Shown one piece after another: positions 40,525-51,000 of a DNA stretch of 64,000 bases. Origin of the DNA: Hymenobacter aerilatus. Lineage in GTDB: Bacteria; Bacteroidota; Bacteroidia; Cytophagales; Hymenobacteraceae. Both the position numbers and the translations under genes were made by a program. The notes beneath the pieces were generated by a model that saw only the letters and a program-made list of their open reading frames with translations, was not told where the DNA came from and searched no databases. Position 1 is the first letter of the stretch; every line of letters begins with the position of its first letter. The DNA lies in contig NZ_CP095053.1 of the NCBI RefSeq assembly GCF_022921095.1, forward strand, positions 3,824,501 to 3,888,500, in the 5' to 3' direction.

Positions 40525-41763
40525 ATGAAATTTGTACTCCTGCATCCTACTGGCAACCGTAATGTGAGAGCAGTGATGACCGCAATGTACGAGGCTGACA
40601 TGCTTGCGGAATTTGCTACTACTTTGGCTGTTAATCCAACTGCTACATGGCTAAAAATGCTTCCAGAGCGTTTACGTCAAGAATGGTTGCGCCGGACCTT
40701 TCCAATACCTGATAATTTCATTCGCTCCTATCCAATTCGAGAGGTAGCGCGTATGCTGCTGCCTCGGTTAGGCATGCATACTTATGTACAGCACGAACGT
40801 GGCTGGGCTAGTGTAGATGCGGTATACCAAAATCTAGATCAAGAAGTAGCAACGCGCTTACCTCGTCTGCAAAAACAGGGGGCTTCGGCCGTGTACGGAT
40901 ACGAAGATGGTGCGCTAGCTACTTTCACCAAAGCCAAAGCTTTGGGGATGCAATGCGTGTACGACTTACCCATTGCATACTGGGAGACTGGTCGCCGACT
41001 TATGTTAGAAGAAGCCGAGCGATTACCAAAATGGGCACCGACCCTCGGTGGGGGGATACAAGACTCACCCGCCAAGCTGGAACGCAAGACGAAGGAATTA
41101 GAACTTGCTGATATGGTAGTAGGCCCAGGTAAGTTTGTAATGGACTCCCTCCCGACATGGGCACGTACGAAGCATATGGTTATGTCGCCTTTTGGATCAC
41201 CTGTTAGCACAACGCGTTCATCAGCCCAGGCCTCCCCTACTAAACGTCCGTTGCGCGTACTGTTTGTAGGGGCTTTAGGTCAGCGCAAAGGACTAGGTGA
41301 TTTGTTTGCAGCCGTTCGGATGCTGAATTGCCCTGATTTGGAATTAGTTGTTTTAGGCACTCCCTTAGCTCCTATGGAATTCTATCGTGGTGAGTTACCT
41401 ACCTTCACATATGAAGCTGGCCGTCCTCACGACCAAGTACTCAGCCTCATGCGCTCCTGCGATGTCTTCTGTCTACCTTCTATTGTAGAGGGTAGAGCCT
41501 TAGTAATGCAAGAAGCTATGAGTCAAGGGTTACCACTTATCATAACACCCAATACAGGCGGTGAAGATCTGGTGAAAGAAGGGGAAACAGGTTTTCTGGT
41601 ACCTATTCGTTCTCCTCAAGCCATTGCCGAAAAACTACAGTGGTTTCTCGATAACCGAGCACAACTACCTCGCATGATTCAGCAAGTGCAAGCGCACGCA
41701 GCTAGCTATACTTGGCAGCAATACGGCACAGATGTACTGAATGGTATTTTACACATGGCTTAG
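40525..41763 (+). CDS. Glycosyltransferase family 4
   Basis: This 412-residue GT-B enzyme has C-terminal motifs RPLRVLFVGALGQRKGLGDLFAA, CDVFCLPSIVEGRALVMQEAMSQGLPLIIT and GEDLVKEGETGFLVP, which match the GT4 donor site. The N-terminal domain is less conserved (MKFVLLHPTGNRNVRAVMTA). It may have its own promoter in the 384-bp gap upstream. The specificity is unknown. Confidence 0.9.
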   Translation: MKFVLLHPTGNRNVRAVMTAMYEADMLAEFATTLAVNPTATWLKMLPERLRQEWLRRTFPIPDNFIRSYPIREVARMLLPRLGMHTYVQHERGWASVDAVYQNLDQEVATRLPRLQKQGASAVYGYEDGALATFTKAKALGMQCVYDLPIAYWETGRRLMLEEAERLPKWAPTLGGGIQDSPAKLERKTKELELADMVVGPGKFVMDSLPTWARTKHMVMSPFGSPVSTTRSSAQASPTKRPLRVLFVGALGQRKGLGDLFAAVRMLNCPDLELVVLGTPLAPMEFYRGELPTFTYEAGRPHDQVLSLMRSCDVFCLPSIVEGRALVMQEAMSQGLPLIITPNTGGEDLVKEGETGFLVPIRSPQAIAEKLQWFLDNRAQLPRMIQQVQAHAASYTWQQYGTDVLNGILHMA

Positions 41764-41790
41764 GCATATTTTATTACTAGTACTAAGCAT

Positions 41791-43176
41791 ATGGCAGCAC
41801 TCCCTATCTTACCCTATCGATTGACATCATCGGTTGCTTCGGTTTCCAATGCTACTGCTGTTGATCCAAATCGTCGTATCAAGCAAGGGATATGGCTGTA
41901 TTTCTTATTACTCATTTTTGAAGGCGGCCTACGAAAATGGGTGCTGCCAGGCCTTGCTACCCCCCTACTTATTGTGCGGGACCCTGTTGCAATCTGGCTG
42001 ATATTTGCAACATGGCGCAGGGGTTTACTACCTGCTAACATTTACCAAACTGCCGTTATAATCGTTGGTATTGCAGCAACTTTCACAGCCCTGCTGCTTG
42101 GCCACGGTAGCTTGGCTGTAGCCTTATATGGAGCACGCATCCTGCTTTTCCATTTCCCTGTGATGTTTGTCATCGGCAGAATCTTCAACAGGGCCGACGT
42201 GGTGCAGATGGGTAAAGCACTCATTTGGATTTCCATTCCCATGGCGGTGCTCATTACCATGCAGTTCTACAGTCCACAATCGGCACTGGTGAACCGTGGG
42301 GTAGGCGGCGACATGGCCGGCGGTGGTTTCGATGGTGCCATGGGTTTCTTCCGTCCACCGGGCACCTTCTCCTTTACTAACGGCGTCCACCTGTTTTTCG
42401 GCTTGGCAGCTTGCTTTGTCTGCTACTTCTGGATCAATAACGAAAACGTAAATAAGTTGGCCCTGATTGCCGCTACGGTAGGGCTGCTGGCTGCTATTCC
42501 TTTTTCTATCAGCCGCAGCCTGCTGATGTATGTGGCTGTGGCTTTTATGTTCGGCGCCATCGGTATGGTGCGCAAACCCGAATACGCTGGTCGAATTATT
42601 ATCATGATTCTACTGGGTGTAGCCCTAATGGCTGTTCTGAGCCAATTAAGCTTTCTGCAGACACCTATCAAAGCCTTCACCTCCCGCTTTGAAAACGCAA
42701 GTGATGCAGAAGGCGGTTTGAAAGGATCGTTAGGTACACGCTACTTGGGTGGCATGGCAGAAGCCGTAGCAAGCTCCTCGCAGCAACCCTTTTTCGGCTA
42801 TGGTCTAGGCATGGGTACCAATGCTGGTACTAAGCTGCTCACTGGCGACACCGTAGGCTACCTCATCTCTGAAGGTGAGTGGGGTAGGCTTATCGGCGAA
42901 ATGGGGCCGCTGATGGGGCTGACCATCATTTTTATCCGGTTGAGCTTGTGCGTGAAGATTGCAGTGGCCGCCTACCGTCGCCTCACTCAAAATGACCTAT
43001 TGCCCTGGATTTTACTAGGGTATACTCTTCTTATTATTCCTCAAGGACAATGGGCTCAGCCCACTACCTTGGGCTTTTCTACCCTGATAGGAGGACTCAT
43101 TTTGGCGGCTATGCGGCCCGGTGCCCGAGTAGCACCGGTGCTGCGCCCACCTCTTTCCGCTGCTCAGGCCGCTTAA
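41791..43176 (+). CDS. O-antigen polymerase/ligase-like membrane protein
   Basis: This 461-residue inner-membrane protein has about 10 to 12 helices and one large periplasmic loop near residues 290-365 (RFENASDAEGG ... GYGLGMGTNAG). This is the arrangement of Wzy polymerases and WaaL-type ligases. Since the cluster has Wza, Wzc and Wzx-like proteins, it is most likely the Wzy polymerase. No alternative candidate is present in the cluster. From about 42.0 kb the base composition shifts to higher GC. Confidence 0.85.
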   Translation: MAALPILPYRLTSSVASVSNATAVDPNRRIKQGIWLYFLLLIFEGGLRKWVLPGLATPLLIVRDPVAIWLIFATWRRGLLPANIYQTAVIIVGIAATFTALLLGHGSLAVALYGARILLFHFPVMFVIGRIFNRADVVQMGKALIWISIPMAVLITMQFYSPQSALVNRGVGGDMAGGGFDGAMGFFRPPGTFSFTNGVHLFFGLAACFVCYFWINNENVNKLALIAATVGLLAAIPFSISRSLLMYVAVAFMFGAIGMVRKPEYAGRIIIMILLGVALMAVLSQLSFLQTPIKAFTSRFENASDAEGGLKGSLGTRYLGGMAEAVASSSQQPFFGYGLGMGTNAGTKLLTGDTVGYLISEGEWGRLIGEMGPLMGLTIIFIRLSLCVKIAVAAYRRLTQNDLLPWILLGYTLLIIPQGQWAQPTTLGFSTLIGGLILAAMRPGARVAPVLRPPLSAAQAA

Positions 43177-43179
43177 CGT

Positions 43180-44322
43180 ATGCGTATAATTTTACTCGGT
43201 AATTACCCGCCCGACGGCCAGGAAAGTATGGAGCGCTTTGCGCAGATGATGCAGCAAGGCCTGCATCAGGCAGCGGTGCAGACGGAGCTGTGGCGACCCA
43301 TTCCGGTCTTTGGTGCCGGCGCCGGCTCTACCACTTCAGGCTTTCGGAAGTGGCTCGGCTATTTGGATAAGTGGATTGTCTTTCCGCTGGTAATCCGTTG
43401 GCGTTTGCGGCAGCAGAAACTACAGCAGAGCGACGTCTACTTTCACATCTGCGACCATTCCAACGCGCCTTATCTCGCCCATTTGCCAGCAGCACGGGCG
43501 GGCATCACCTGCCACGATGTACTGGCTATTCGGGGTGGACTGGGCCACAGCGATGCCTATGTACCTGCTTCTCGTTTCGGACGTATTCTACAGCAGTGGA
43601 TTTTTGGGCGGCTGCGGCGTGCCCAGCGTCTCGCCGCTGTCTCGCAGCTTACCCTCGATCAGCTGCTGGAGCTAGATGGCCGCGCCGTTGCGCAGAAGCC
43701 CGCCAAGTGGCAGGTCATTCATAATGCATTCAATGCACCGTTTACTGCCCTACCCCCAGCCGAGGCAACTCCGTTGGTGCACCAAGCCGGTATTCCGGAC
43801 GGGCAGCCTTTTTTGCTGCATGTAGGCTCTGGCCTAGCCCGCAAAAACCGCGGGCTACTGCTCAAAATGGCGCACGCGCTGGGCACCCGCTGGTCGGGGC
43901 TTATTTGCTTTGCCGGCGAAGCTCCCGACGAAGCGCTGCTGTCGCAAGCAGCCGCACTAGGCCTTTCCCAGCGCGTGGTGGCCGTAGCGCGGCCCGATCA
44001 TCAGACGCTGGTAGCGTTGTATAGCGCTTGCGCCGCGTTCATTTTTCCGTCGTATTCGGAAGGCTTTGGCTGGCCCGTTATTGAAGCCCAGGCCTGTGGT
44101 GCCCCAATTATTGCCAGCAATATTGCTCCTATGCCCGAGGTGAGTGGGGGTGCTGCGCTGCATGCCTCACCCGACGATGCCGTCGCCTTTGCCGAGGCAT
44201 TTCTTACGTTGCAGGATCCTGCAACACGCCATGATCTAGTGCAACGCGGCTTTGCGAATTGCGCCCGTTTCGAACCCGCCCACATGACGGACGCTTACCT
44301 GCGCCTCTACGATTTGGCTTAG
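43180..44322 (+). CDS. Glycosyltransferase family 4
   Basis: This 380-residue GT-B enzyme starts 3 bp after the polymerase stop. It has MRIILLGNYPPDGQESMERFAQ at the N terminus, HVGSGLARKNRGLLLKMAHAL in the linker and FIFPSYSEGFGWPVIEAQACGAPIIAS, which holds the two donor-site Glu. It is probably translated with the preceding gene. The specificity is unknown. Confidence 0.91.
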   Translation: MRIILLGNYPPDGQESMERFAQMMQQGLHQAAVQTELWRPIPVFGAGAGSTTSGFRKWLGYLDKWIVFPLVIRWRLRQQKLQQSDVYFHICDHSNAPYLAHLPAARAGITCHDVLAIRGGLGHSDAYVPASRFGRILQQWIFGRLRRAQRLAAVSQLTLDQLLELDGRAVAQKPAKWQVIHNAFNAPFTALPPAEATPLVHQAGIPDGQPFLLHVGSGLARKNRGLLLKMAHALGTRWSGLICFAGEAPDEALLSQAAALGLSQRVVAVARPDHQTLVALYSACAAFIFPSYSEGFGWPVIEAQACGAPIIASNIAPMPEVSGGAALHASPDDAVAFAEAFLTLQDPATRHDLVQRGFANCARFEPAHMTDAYLRLYDLA

Positions 44323-44345
44323 TACCTCCCTAACCCCCTGCTGTT

Positions 44346-45011
44346 TTGCTGCTCAAAATCCTTTCTTTTCTCCTACCCTGGTCCCTTCGGCGCCGGGCAT
44401 TGATACGGTGGTTTGGTTACGATATTCATCCTACTGCCCGCCTGGGCTACGCATGGGTGTTTCCTACCAAGCTGATCATGGCCGAAAAGAGTCGTATCGA
44501 CCACTTCACGGTAGCTATTCACCTGGATTTGGTACAGCTGGATGCTGAAGCTACTATTGGCCGCAGCAACTGGATTACCGGCTTCCCATCAGATAGCGAC
44601 TCGCCTCATTTTCGCCACCAAGCTTCTACCCGGCGGGCTGAGCTGCGACTAGGCAAGGCCTCGGCAGTTACCAAAAACCATCACTTAGACTGTACCAACA
44701 GCCTCACCATTGGCGCTTTTGCTACGGTAGCGGGATACAACTCGCAGTTTCTGACACACTCGATTAATGTGCTGGATAATCGGCAAGACAGTGCCCCCAT
44801 TCATATCGGCGCCTACACGTTCGTGGGTACCAATGTGGTGGTGCTGGGCGGCGCCGTCCTACCCGACTACTGCGTGTTGGGTGCCAAGTCGTTGCTAAAT
44901 AAAGCACACACCGCCGAGTGGACGCTCTACGGCGGAGTGCCAGCCCGCGCTGTGAGCGAGCTACCCCGCACCGCGGCCTATTTCAACCGTTCCGAAGGCT
45001 TTGTGTATTAA
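44346..45011 (+). CDS. Hexapeptide-repeat acyltransferase
   Basis: This 221-residue protein has a left-handed beta-helix (AELRLGKASAVTKNHHLDCTNSLTIGAFATVAGY, IGAYTFVGTNVVVLGGAVLPDYCVLGAKSLLNK) ending YGGVPARAV, as in O-acetyltransferases. It probably acetylates a sugar of the polysaccharide. The start is TTG at 44346, since an in-frame TAA lies five codons upstream and the next ATG (MAEKSRI) would remove conserved N-terminal sequence. Confidence 0.86.
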   Translation: MLLKILSFLLPWSLRRRALIRWFGYDIHPTARLGYAWVFPTKLIMAEKSRIDHFTVAIHLDLVQLDAEATIGRSNWITGFPSDSDSPHFRHQASTRRAELRLGKASAVTKNHHLDCTNSLTIGAFATVAGYNSQFLTHSINVLDNRQDSAPIHIGAYTFVGTNVVVLGGAVLPDYCVLGAKSLLNKAHTAEWTLYGGVPARAVSELPRTAAYFNRSEGFVY

Positions 45012-45047
45012 GCCTACTTTCCGCTTCGCCTCACTTGCCTCTGCTGC

Positions 45048-46181
45048 ATGAATATTCTCTTCGTTGTTCCTTCGTATAAGCCTGCTTACACCTACGGTGG
45101 CCCTATTGTGGTTATTGCCTTGTTGGCTGAGGCATTGGTTCGGCTTGGGCACACTGTAACAGTGTATACTACCACTGCCAATGGCAAAGAGGAACTGGCT
45201 GTGCCCGTTGGACAGCCGGTGAGTGTGGATGGCGTGCAGGTGTACTATTTCAAGCGCGTAACCGGCGACCATACCCATGCCTCGCCAGCCTTGTGGCAAC
45301 ACCTATATAAGAAGGTTCGCACCTTTGATGTGGTGCACATGCATTCCTGGTGGAACCTGCTCATTATCGGGGCGGCCTGGGTATGCCGCTTACGCGGGGT
45401 GACGCCGGTATTGTCGCCCCACGGCATGTTCAGCAATTACATTCTGGACACCAACAACGCGGGCAAGAAGAAGTGGCTACACCGGCTGCTGGGCAAACGC
45501 CTATTGCAGGGCACGTTCCTGCACGTTTCTACCCTTATGGAGTGGCAGGAGTCGCACCGCGTGATTCCTAACTGGCCAGGTGCCATCATCCCCAACCCCG
45601 TTACGCTGGCACAGCAGGAACATCCCCGCAAGCAGCCTTCTTCGGAGCTGGTGATTGGCTTTCTGTCGCGCCTTGACCCTAAGAAAGGACTGGATGTGTT
45701 GCTACGGGCCCTGAGCAACGTGACGTTCCCCTTCCGCCTGCGCGTGGCCGGTGACGGCGACCCGGCCTATGTACAGTCGCTAAAGGAGTTAGCCAGTTCG
45801 CTGGGCCTAGCCGAACGAGTGGAATGGGTAGGGTGGAAAAAAGGCGAAGACAAATTTGCTTACCTGGCTGGGGTAGACCTGTTTGCCCTCACTTCGCACA
45901 GCGAGAATTTCGCCATTGTGGTCATTGAGGCGCTAGCCGTGGGTACTCCTGTGATGGTGAGCGACCAAGTAGGCCTGCACAGCTTCGTGGCCGAACATCA
46001 ATATGGCTGGGTAACGTCAATGGATCTATCCACTATTTCCCGTACGCTCACTACTATCGCGCACGATGCCACGGCCAGGGCCCGCATTACAGCCACGGCG
46101 CCGGCCGCCATCCGGGCAGCATACGACGATGCCCACCTCGCCCAGCAATACGTGGACCTCTACCAGAAGGTAGCCCTCTAA
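45048..46181 (+). CDS. Glycosyltransferase family 4
   Basis: This 377-residue GT-B enzyme has the N terminus MNILFVVPSYKPAYTYGGPIV, HSWWNLLIIGAAWVCR and SPHGMFS in the acceptor domain. The donor domain contains VIGFLSRLDPKKGLDVLLRAL and LFALTSHSENFAIVVIEALAVGTPVMVS. It is a typical hexosyltransferase of surface polysaccharide clusters. Confidence 0.92.
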   Translation: MNILFVVPSYKPAYTYGGPIVVIALLAEALVRLGHTVTVYTTTANGKEELAVPVGQPVSVDGVQVYYFKRVTGDHTHASPALWQHLYKKVRTFDVVHMHSWWNLLIIGAAWVCRLRGVTPVLSPHGMFSNYILDTNNAGKKKWLHRLLGKRLLQGTFLHVSTLMEWQESHRVIPNWPGAIIPNPVTLAQQEHPRKQPSSELVIGFLSRLDPKKGLDVLLRALSNVTFPFRLRVAGDGDPAYVQSLKELASSLGLAERVEWVGWKKGEDKFAYLAGVDLFALTSHSENFAIVVIEALAVGTPVMVSDQVGLHSFVAEHQYGWVTSMDLSTISRTLTTIAHDATARARITATAPAAIRAAYDDAHLAQQYVDLYQKVAL

Positions 46182-46195
46182 CTCTCTCCCCGCTG

Positions 46196-47050
46196 ATGAA
46201 CGCTATTACGGTTATTCTACTAACCCACAACGAAGAAAAGCACATTGCGCGCTGCCTCAAGAGTCTAGCGCCTATTGCAGCGGCAGTATTCGTTATCGAC
46301 AGCTTTTCCACCGACCGCACCTGTGATATTGCCCGTGAAATGGGCGCCCAAGTATTTCAGAACCCGTGGGTGAACTACAGCACCCAGTTCAACTGGGCTC
46401 TGCAAAACTGCCCCATCCAGACGCCCTGGACCATGCGCATGGACTGCGACGAGTATCTGCTACCCGAGCTCATCACAGAGATTCAGCAGAAGATTCCTGT
46501 TGCGCGCCCCGAGGTAGGCGGCTTCATCATCAAGCGGCGCGTGTATTTTATGGACCGCTGGATCAAGCATGGTGGTTTCTACCCGCATCGGCTGCTGCGC
46601 ATCTGGCGCACCAATACGGCTACCCTCGAGGACCGTTGGATGGATGAGCACGTGGTGCTGGAAGCTGGTACTACAGAGGCCCTCACGCATGATATGGTAG
46701 ATCATAACCTAAATGATCTGACATGGTGGATCAACAAGCACAACCACTACGCTACCCGCGAAATGCTGGATTTGCTTGCTATCCACAACAAGACCACTTC
46801 GGCCCAGAACGTAGACGTTTCTCTCAGCGGCGAGCAGTATTCCCGCAAGCGTTGGGTGAAAGAGAAGCTGTACAGCCGGATTCCACTGTTTGCAGGACCT
46901 TTCTTTTATTTCCTGTACCGCTACTTTCTACTGCTGGGCTTTCTAGACGGGAAGCCGGGTCTTATCTGGCACTTTCTGCAAGGCTTCTGGTACCGCTTCT
47001 TGGTCGATGCCAAACTGTATGAACATCGGCTACGCGCGCCCAAATCATAG
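46196..47050 (+). CDS. Glycosyltransferase family 2, WaaE/KdtX-like
   Basis: This 284-residue GT-A enzyme has ITVILLTHNEEKHIARCLKSL, VIDSFSTDRTCDIA and MRMDCDEYLLPELI. The C-terminal part has membrane-associated helices (FAGPFFYFLYRYFLLLGFLDG). It resembles the WaaE/KdtX group that adds glucose to LPS core, but here it belongs to the exopolysaccharide cluster. It starts 14 bp after the GT4 gene. Confidence 0.91.
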   Translation: MNAITVILLTHNEEKHIARCLKSLAPIAAAVFVIDSFSTDRTCDIAREMGAQVFQNPWVNYSTQFNWALQNCPIQTPWTMRMDCDEYLLPELITEIQQKIPVARPEVGGFIIKRRVYFMDRWIKHGGFYPHRLLRIWRTNTATLEDRWMDEHVVLEAGTTEALTHDMVDHNLNDLTWWINKHNHYATREMLDLLAIHNKTTSAQNVDVSLSGEQYSRKRWVKEKLYSRIPLFAGPFFYFLYRYFLLLGFLDGKPGLIWHFLQGFWYRFLVDAKLYEHRLRAPKS

Positions 47051-47074
47051 TTCCTACCCTAGCCTTACCTCTGC

Positions 47075-47626
47075 ATGACAACGACTGATCTATCCACCTT
47101 CAGCGTAGGCACCTACCGGGCTGGCCCAACTTGGAAGGTAGCACTGTGGTATCCTATCAACTACTTCATTTTCGACACTGCTATACCGTGGCCATATAGT
47201 ATAAAATCGGCATTGCTCCGCTTGTTTGGGGCGCAGGTAGGCGAAGGACTCGTAATTAAGCCTAACGTGCGCATTAAGAATCCCTGGCGCTTGCGTATTG
47301 GACACCACTGCTGGATCGGCGAGTCGGTATGGATCGATAATCTAGCCAACGTTACCATTGGCAACCACGTCAGCATTTCGCAGGGAGCTTTACTGCTCAC
47401 CGGTAATCACGATTACACGCGTAGTAGTTTCCCCTATCGTCTCGGCCCTATCACGCTGGAAGATGGTAGCTGGGTAGGCGCCCGGTCGGTGGTCTGCCCT
47501 GGTGTTACCTGTTATTCCCACGCTATTCTAACGGTCAATTCTGTTGCCACACGCTCGTTGGATGCGTGGGGTATTTATGCTGGCAATCCGGCCTCTTTCA
47601 TTCGACAGCGCGTGATGCAACAATAA
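47075..47626 (+). CDS. WcaF-like acetyltransferase
   Basis: This 183-residue hexapeptide-repeat enzyme matches colanic-acid-type WcaF: YPINYFIFDTAIPWPYSIKSALLRLFGAQVGEGL, KPNVRIKNPWRLRIGHHCWIGE, GNHDYTRSSFPY and YAGNPASFIRQRV. It acetylates a sugar of the polysaccharide. It is the last gene of the cluster and is followed by a strong hairpin at 47652. Confidence 0.92.
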   Translation: MTTTDLSTFSVGTYRAGPTWKVALWYPINYFIFDTAIPWPYSIKSALLRLFGAQVGEGLVIKPNVRIKNPWRLRIGHHCWIGESVWIDNLANVTIGNHVSISQGALLLTGNHDYTRSSFPYRLGPITLEDGSWVGARSVVCPGVTCYSHAILTVNSVATRSLDAWGIYAGNPASFIRQRVMQQ

Positions 47627-47651
47627 GCACATATCTTTTCTACAAAATTTT

Positions 47652-47701
47652 GCACGGCCCGGTCGCAACACAACCTATTAGGTGTTGCGACCGGGCCGTG
47701 C
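47652..47701 (+). terminator. Strong hairpin at the end of the polysaccharide cluster
   Basis: A perfect 20-bp stem with a 10-nt loop (arms 47652-47671 and 47682-47701), 25 bp after the last cluster gene. No T run of note follows, so it may end transcription or stabilise the 3' end. Confidence 0.75.
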
Positions 47702-48059
47702 AGCTTTATCAACTACTCTCACAGGGCCATTTCGGGGGCTTTATTTAATGGGGTATGAAACCTATTTATCAGAGATTAATCAAATAGACCTCGCTTTCCA
47801 GAAATTGTAACAAAATATCTACATGTGTTTATGCTAATAGGCGCATATAGCCTAATTAATTAGAATATAGAAGACATTAAAATTATTAAAATTGAATAAA
47901 AACATGTGTACGCACATTATTATCAGTTGCTATCGCAGGTAAATATTCTTCATAATATTATATTTTTTGTTACAAACTCACATTGAAATTATACTCATAA
48001 CAAACTATCCGTCAGTATATTTGCCTAAACCAATCAATCTCAAAAATAAACAATATTCA
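47702..48059. other. AT-rich leader of the surface protein gene
   Basis: This non-coding stretch of about 360 bp is very rich in A/T, especially after 47800. An open frame extends into its end (to 47967), but the signal peptide fixes the gene start at 48060. It probably contains the promoter of the surface protein gene; no consensus box was clear. Confidence 0.5.
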
Positions 48060-51000
48060 ATGTTTAGGAGATTTACGCCACTTGCGTTTCACGCATTTTT
48101 ATTAGCATTATTTATAGCTAATAAATCAGCCGCTCAGACTAAAATACAATTTGCGTTAGGACAAAATTCTATTACCAGTGCTGGAGCTTATGCACCAGAT
48201 GGTACTTTAATTCGAACCTTGTGGAGTGCTGTTCCGTATCCAGCCGGCAATCAAACCGCTTTCTGGGACGGGAAAGATGACAATGGTCAAACTGTGGCCA
48301 AAGGCTCGTATGAAATACGAGTGCTGTCGCACAATATGCAGTATCGGTGGGATGGTGCAATTGGCAACACTTCGTTGGCGCAATCCGGACCGCGCGTATT
48401 TCAAGGCTATTTGCCTATCCGCGACATTGCCGTTACGGATACAGCGGCTTATTATGTTACGGGCTTTAATGAGGGACAAAGTAACTTACACCGCTTCTCA
48501 CATAACAATACAAGAAGCCAATACAATTTAGGTAGGGTAGATGGCTTTACTGCATTCACTCTATTAGATACTGACGGTACCAATCTATACATGGCCAACA
48601 ATGAAGGTGGTGTGTATGATGGTGGCCGTGTTTCGTTTGTATATGCTCGCCGAATCAGCGACAATACAGAAGTACGCTTTGCTGCTGGAAGGGAAATACG
48701 ATTGAATGCTAATGCTACCAACCAATACTATCCTAGCGTATTAGACTTAGATGCAACCAGCCCCTCTTTTTCTCCCTCGGGCGTTACAGTTTTATCCAAT
48801 GCAGCAACTGGTTTGGCTGTTCAGAAGAAAGGGCAAATTTTAGCTGTAGCACACCGCAACCAGCATGTTATCCGTCTATTCGATAAAACCAGTGGACAAT
48901 TACTACGAACTATCAATATTGCTTACCCCGGATCTCTGAGTATGACCCCTACCGGTGATTTGTGGGCAGTGGCGGGTAACAATGTAGTCCGGTATACTAA
49001 TCTGAGCAGTAATCCTACTGTAGCAACTACCATCACAGGTCTAAACAAGCCTTTGGCCATTGCCACAGACCCCAGCAACGATGATATCGTATTAATTGCA
49101 GATGGAGGTACAAGCCAACAAGTGAAGGCTTTTTCCGCCAATGGTGGCATGCTTTGGACTTATGGCCAGGCTGGAGGATATCTGCTGAATGGAAACGAGG
49201 TACGCAATGACAAACTGTGGTTTCATCATTCGATGCTAGGAGAAACCACTTTCATTACTGTATTACCAGACCACTCCTTTTGGGTTGGTGACATTGCCAA
49301 TAGTCGTTGCTTACATATCTCAGCTGCTCGTACATACCAAGAGCAGATCATGTACCAGCCTCACTCCTACGCTACCTCAGTTGATGCAAATAACCCTTCG
49401 CGGGTTTTCAACGAGTTTTTAGAGTTCAAGGTTGACTACAGCAAGCCAATAGGTGAATCATGGACCTTAATAAGAAATTGGCGGGCAGGCTTATCAACTG
49501 ATTACGTCGGGTTCTTTCAAGGTGTTCGACAGGTAGCTACGCTTTCTAATGGCCGTACGTATGCCCTGCTTCGCAACGTAAAGCAGGACTTTATTGAGCT
49601 AGCCGAATTAACGGGCATCAAGCTACGCCCTACAGGCATCCGACCGGCTCGCACAACTGATGAGGCTGCCAGCCTCATGCCCGATGGCTCCCTCAATCTC
49701 GCTCCTTTCAATCCGCGCCCAGGCACTACTGTTACTTGGTATACTCGCCCATTAAGCGGTTTCGACGGGGCCAATAACCCACAATGGGCTACCCCAATAG
49801 CGTTAGCCAGCGCTCCGGCAGGCTCTACCGATCCAGTATCACGCACGGGTGGTATTGGCGATATTGCTACTCCTGTTACTTCTTCCAAAGTCGTGGTATC
49901 GCTCGATTATTCGAAAAATAATGGCTGGCACCTGGGTGGTTTATTGCAAGGAAGCAATAAGTGGTTGTGGAAGGCCAGCCCTACAGGGCCCTTGAATGGC
50001 AAAGGCAACTACGACATTGGCAACGGTGTGCAGTATGGTGGTAACACGGTATTATCTACTGGCCGTCATATCTTGTATGGCTACCATGGTGAGTTCTGGA
50101 ATAATGCGCAAGCAGGCCAGTTTATGCACTTCTACGATAATGGTCTCTTTGTTGGTCAGTTCGGCGAAACCACCAAAAACCATGATTCTCGTGAAGGAAT
50201 AATTGCCGGAGCAGCAGGCAATGCTGTTTCTCCAGATTTGGCATCCGTAAATGGAGAAACTTACTTGTGGGTAAACGATGAAGGTGGTCATGGCCCACAA
50301 CGGTGGCACTTGGTTGGTACCGGCACGGTACTAGAGGCCAAAGGCACAGGAGAAGTAGGAGGTACCATTATAGTAACAGCACCTTCCGCTACCTTCCCTC
50401 AACAGCTAACAGCCACACCAAGCGAATCGAGATTACAGCTGAGCTGGCAGCCAGTACCTGGCGCCACTAGCTATACCGTATCTTATTCCACTACTCCCGG
50501 TGGGCCTTATAATACCGTTTCCCGCATTGGTAGCACTGGCTACACGCTTCCAAACCTGACAAACGGTATTCCTTATTATGTATCGGTGGCAGCACAACTA
50601 GCCTCAGGTGCTGGGCCATCTTCAGCAGAAGTAATGGCCACGCCACTTGCCGCAAACGCAACTGTGCAAGCTGTTGGTCATCAGGCCAGCAACAATACCG
50701 AGTTTGTGGTAGATCCTTCGGCGCCTAGCAAGAACAATCCTTCTTTGCAATTACAGGCACCTCTTCGATATGCCTCGGAGCCATTGGCTTTCAGCAAGGT
50801 AGGCCGTAAAGGCTACATACTTTTCAATTGGAATAGCGATGGTAGCGACAACACCAATGTGCAGGCTCCTTTCAAAATAAATAAGGGAACCGGCTGGCGG
50901 GTAGATAGCTACCTTAAATTCCAGTTCCGGGTGAATGGCGCTTTGGGCAAAGACGCCGGCTTATACAGCAGCCCCGCAGGCAAAATCACCATTGATGTAG

